From Verrucomicrobiota bacterium (GTDB lineage: Bacteria; Verrucomicrobiota; Verrucomicrobiae; Chthoniobacterales; UBA10450), in NCBI GenBank assembly GCA_003219495.1, contig QHOZ01000059.1, positions 1 to 16,832 of the forward strand: a stretch of 16,832 nt of DNA. The letters run 5' to 3'. A model generated the notes under the pieces. It saw only the letters and a list, made by a program, of their open reading frames with translations, was not told the origin of the DNA and searched no databases. Below, piece by piece: positions 16,042-16,832 of this stretch (positions are counted from its first letter, which is position 1; the number at the start of each line of letters is the position of its first letter). The translations under genes and the position numbers were made by a program.

Positions 16042-16832
16042 GAGCCCGCTGCTTCTTGTTTCGTATCCTGTTTGTGGACGGCATCGTGAATTTCTTGAGC
16101 CTTCGCCTCGTCCACGCCGAGAATATCTACCAAATCTGAAACGTCCGCCGCGTGCAAGCCTTCCAGATTCGTGAATCCGGATTTCACTAACGAAACCGCT
16201 TGCTCCTCCGTGATCGGCAATTCTTTGGCCAACGTTTGCGCCGCTTGCGCGACCTTTTGTTCGACCGCCGTGGTCGCAGAGGTGTCTTTGTCGATGTTGA
16301 TTTCCCAACCGGTGAGTCGTGAAGTCAGTCGCGCGTTTTGTCCCTTCTTGCCGATCGCGAGAGACAATTGATCTTCGTCGACCGAAATCTGCGCCGCCTT
16401 CTTTTCCAGATCGAAGTTTATGGCTTTGACCTTCGCCGGCTTTAACGCTTCGAGAATGAAGTCCTTCGGATCCGAACTCCAACGAATGATGTCCACCTTC
16501 TCGTTATTGAGCTCGCGAACAATATTTTTGACGCGCGAACCGCGCATTCCGACGCACGCGCCCACCGGATCGACTTTGTCGTTCGCGCTCCAGACCGCGA
16601 TCTTTGTCCGATAACCCGCTTCGCGCGCGATGCCACGAATCTCGACCGTGCCGTCCGCAATCTCGCTGACTTCCAATTCGAAAAGGCGACGAACAAATTT
16701 CGGATGACTGCGCGAAACGATGATCTCAGGCCCACGCAATCCGTTTTCGACTGCGACGACATAAGCGCGGAGGCGATCGCCGACGTTGTAATCTTCAACC
16801 ACGACGCGTTCGCGCTGCGGCATGACCGCTTC
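16026..16832 (-). CDS. nusA: Transcription termination/antitermination factor NusA (partial, 5' end outside window)
   Basis: NusA binds RNA polymerase and nascent RNA and modulates pausing, termination and antitermination. The frame continues past base 16832 with no start reached, leaving about 268 C-terminal residues. Visible are the end of the S1 domain (YNVGDRLRAYVVAVENGLRGPEIIVSRSH), KH1 (DPVGACVGMRGSRVKNIVREL, then EKVDIIRW), KH2 (ISVDEDQLSLAIGKKGQNARLTSRLTGW) and a C-terminal helix-hairpin-helix repeat (EEQAVSLVKSGFTNLEGLHA, then LVDILGVDEAKAQEIHD). Only one such acidic repeat is visible, against two in E. coli. It heads the operon visible here with infB, rbfA, nrnA, truB and ribF. Confidence 0.95.
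   Translation of the reverse strand, partial: EAVMPQRERVVVEDYNVGDRLRAYVVAVENGLRGPEIIVSRSHPKFVRRLFELEVSEIADGTVEIRGIAREAGYRTKIAVWSANDKVDPVGACVGMRGSRVKNIVRELNNEKVDIIRWSSDPKDFILEALKPAKVKAINFDLEKKAAQISVDEDQLSLAIGKKGQNARLTSRLTGWEINIDKDTSATTAVEQKVAQAAQTLAKELPITEEQAVSLVKSGFTNLEGLHAADVSDLVDILGVDEAKAQEIHDAVHKQDTKQEAAGSAQPG

Noticed and set aside
15431..16139. Long plus-strand frames opposite infB
   Set aside because: They are shadows of the Lys/Ala/Pro-rich N-terminal part of IF-2; the apparent Phe/Arg-rich proteins are low-complexity artefacts.

Overview
The window reads as a chromosomal stretch of a GC-rich bacterium, most likely a soil-type Verrucomicrobiota (Chthoniobacterales-like). This is inferred from three things: an enlarged, tandem-domain nucleoside diphosphate kinase-like protein, the order nusA-infB-rbfA-nrnA-truB-ribF, and the DUF6249/ECF-sigma pair. 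The taxonomic level below phylum is a guess. I see no phage, transposon, CRISPR array or rRNA. No gene-free stretch exceeds about 110 bases.

Layout. (1) Positions 1-1675, minus strand: the 5' part of a long NDK-like gene, then prmA upstream of it. (2) 1716-3740, plus strand: a ring-cleaving-dioxygenase-like VOC protein and a type I-beta DAHP synthase (first shikimate step). (3) 3737-5766, minus strand: tRNA-Gly(GCC), then trpE, then trpG. TrpE is broken by two short internal losses that shift the frame and together restore it. (4) 5877-8742, plus strand: the glyoxylate shunt pair, malate synthase A (intact) and isocitrate lyase (one frame-shifting internal loss near its N-terminus). (5) 8834-10802, plus strand: an exported DUF6249 membrane protein, an ECF sigma factor, a small membrane protein in the anti-sigma position, and an unrecognised coiled-coil/helix-turn-helix protein. 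(6) 16832-10799, minus strand: the translation/RNA operon nusA (partial), infB, rbfA, nrnA, truB and ribF, tightly packed with several start/stop overlaps.

How the parts fit. DAHP synthase feeds chorismate synthesis and TrpE/TrpG draws chorismate into tryptophan. AceB/AceA would allow growth on C2 units. The sigma/membrane trio looks like a small envelope-signalling unit. The nusA operon supplies transcription elongation, initiation, 30S maturation, nano-RNA turnover, tRNA pseudouridylation and FAD.

The most notable observations are: three short frame-shifting losses inside otherwise perfectly conserved enzymes (two in trpE, one in aceA), which are either recent decay or an assembly artefact; and a tRNA-Gly whose encoded CCA tail shares its last base with the trpE ATG, leaving that gene no leader of its own. 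I did not find a convincing wholly new multi-gene system.
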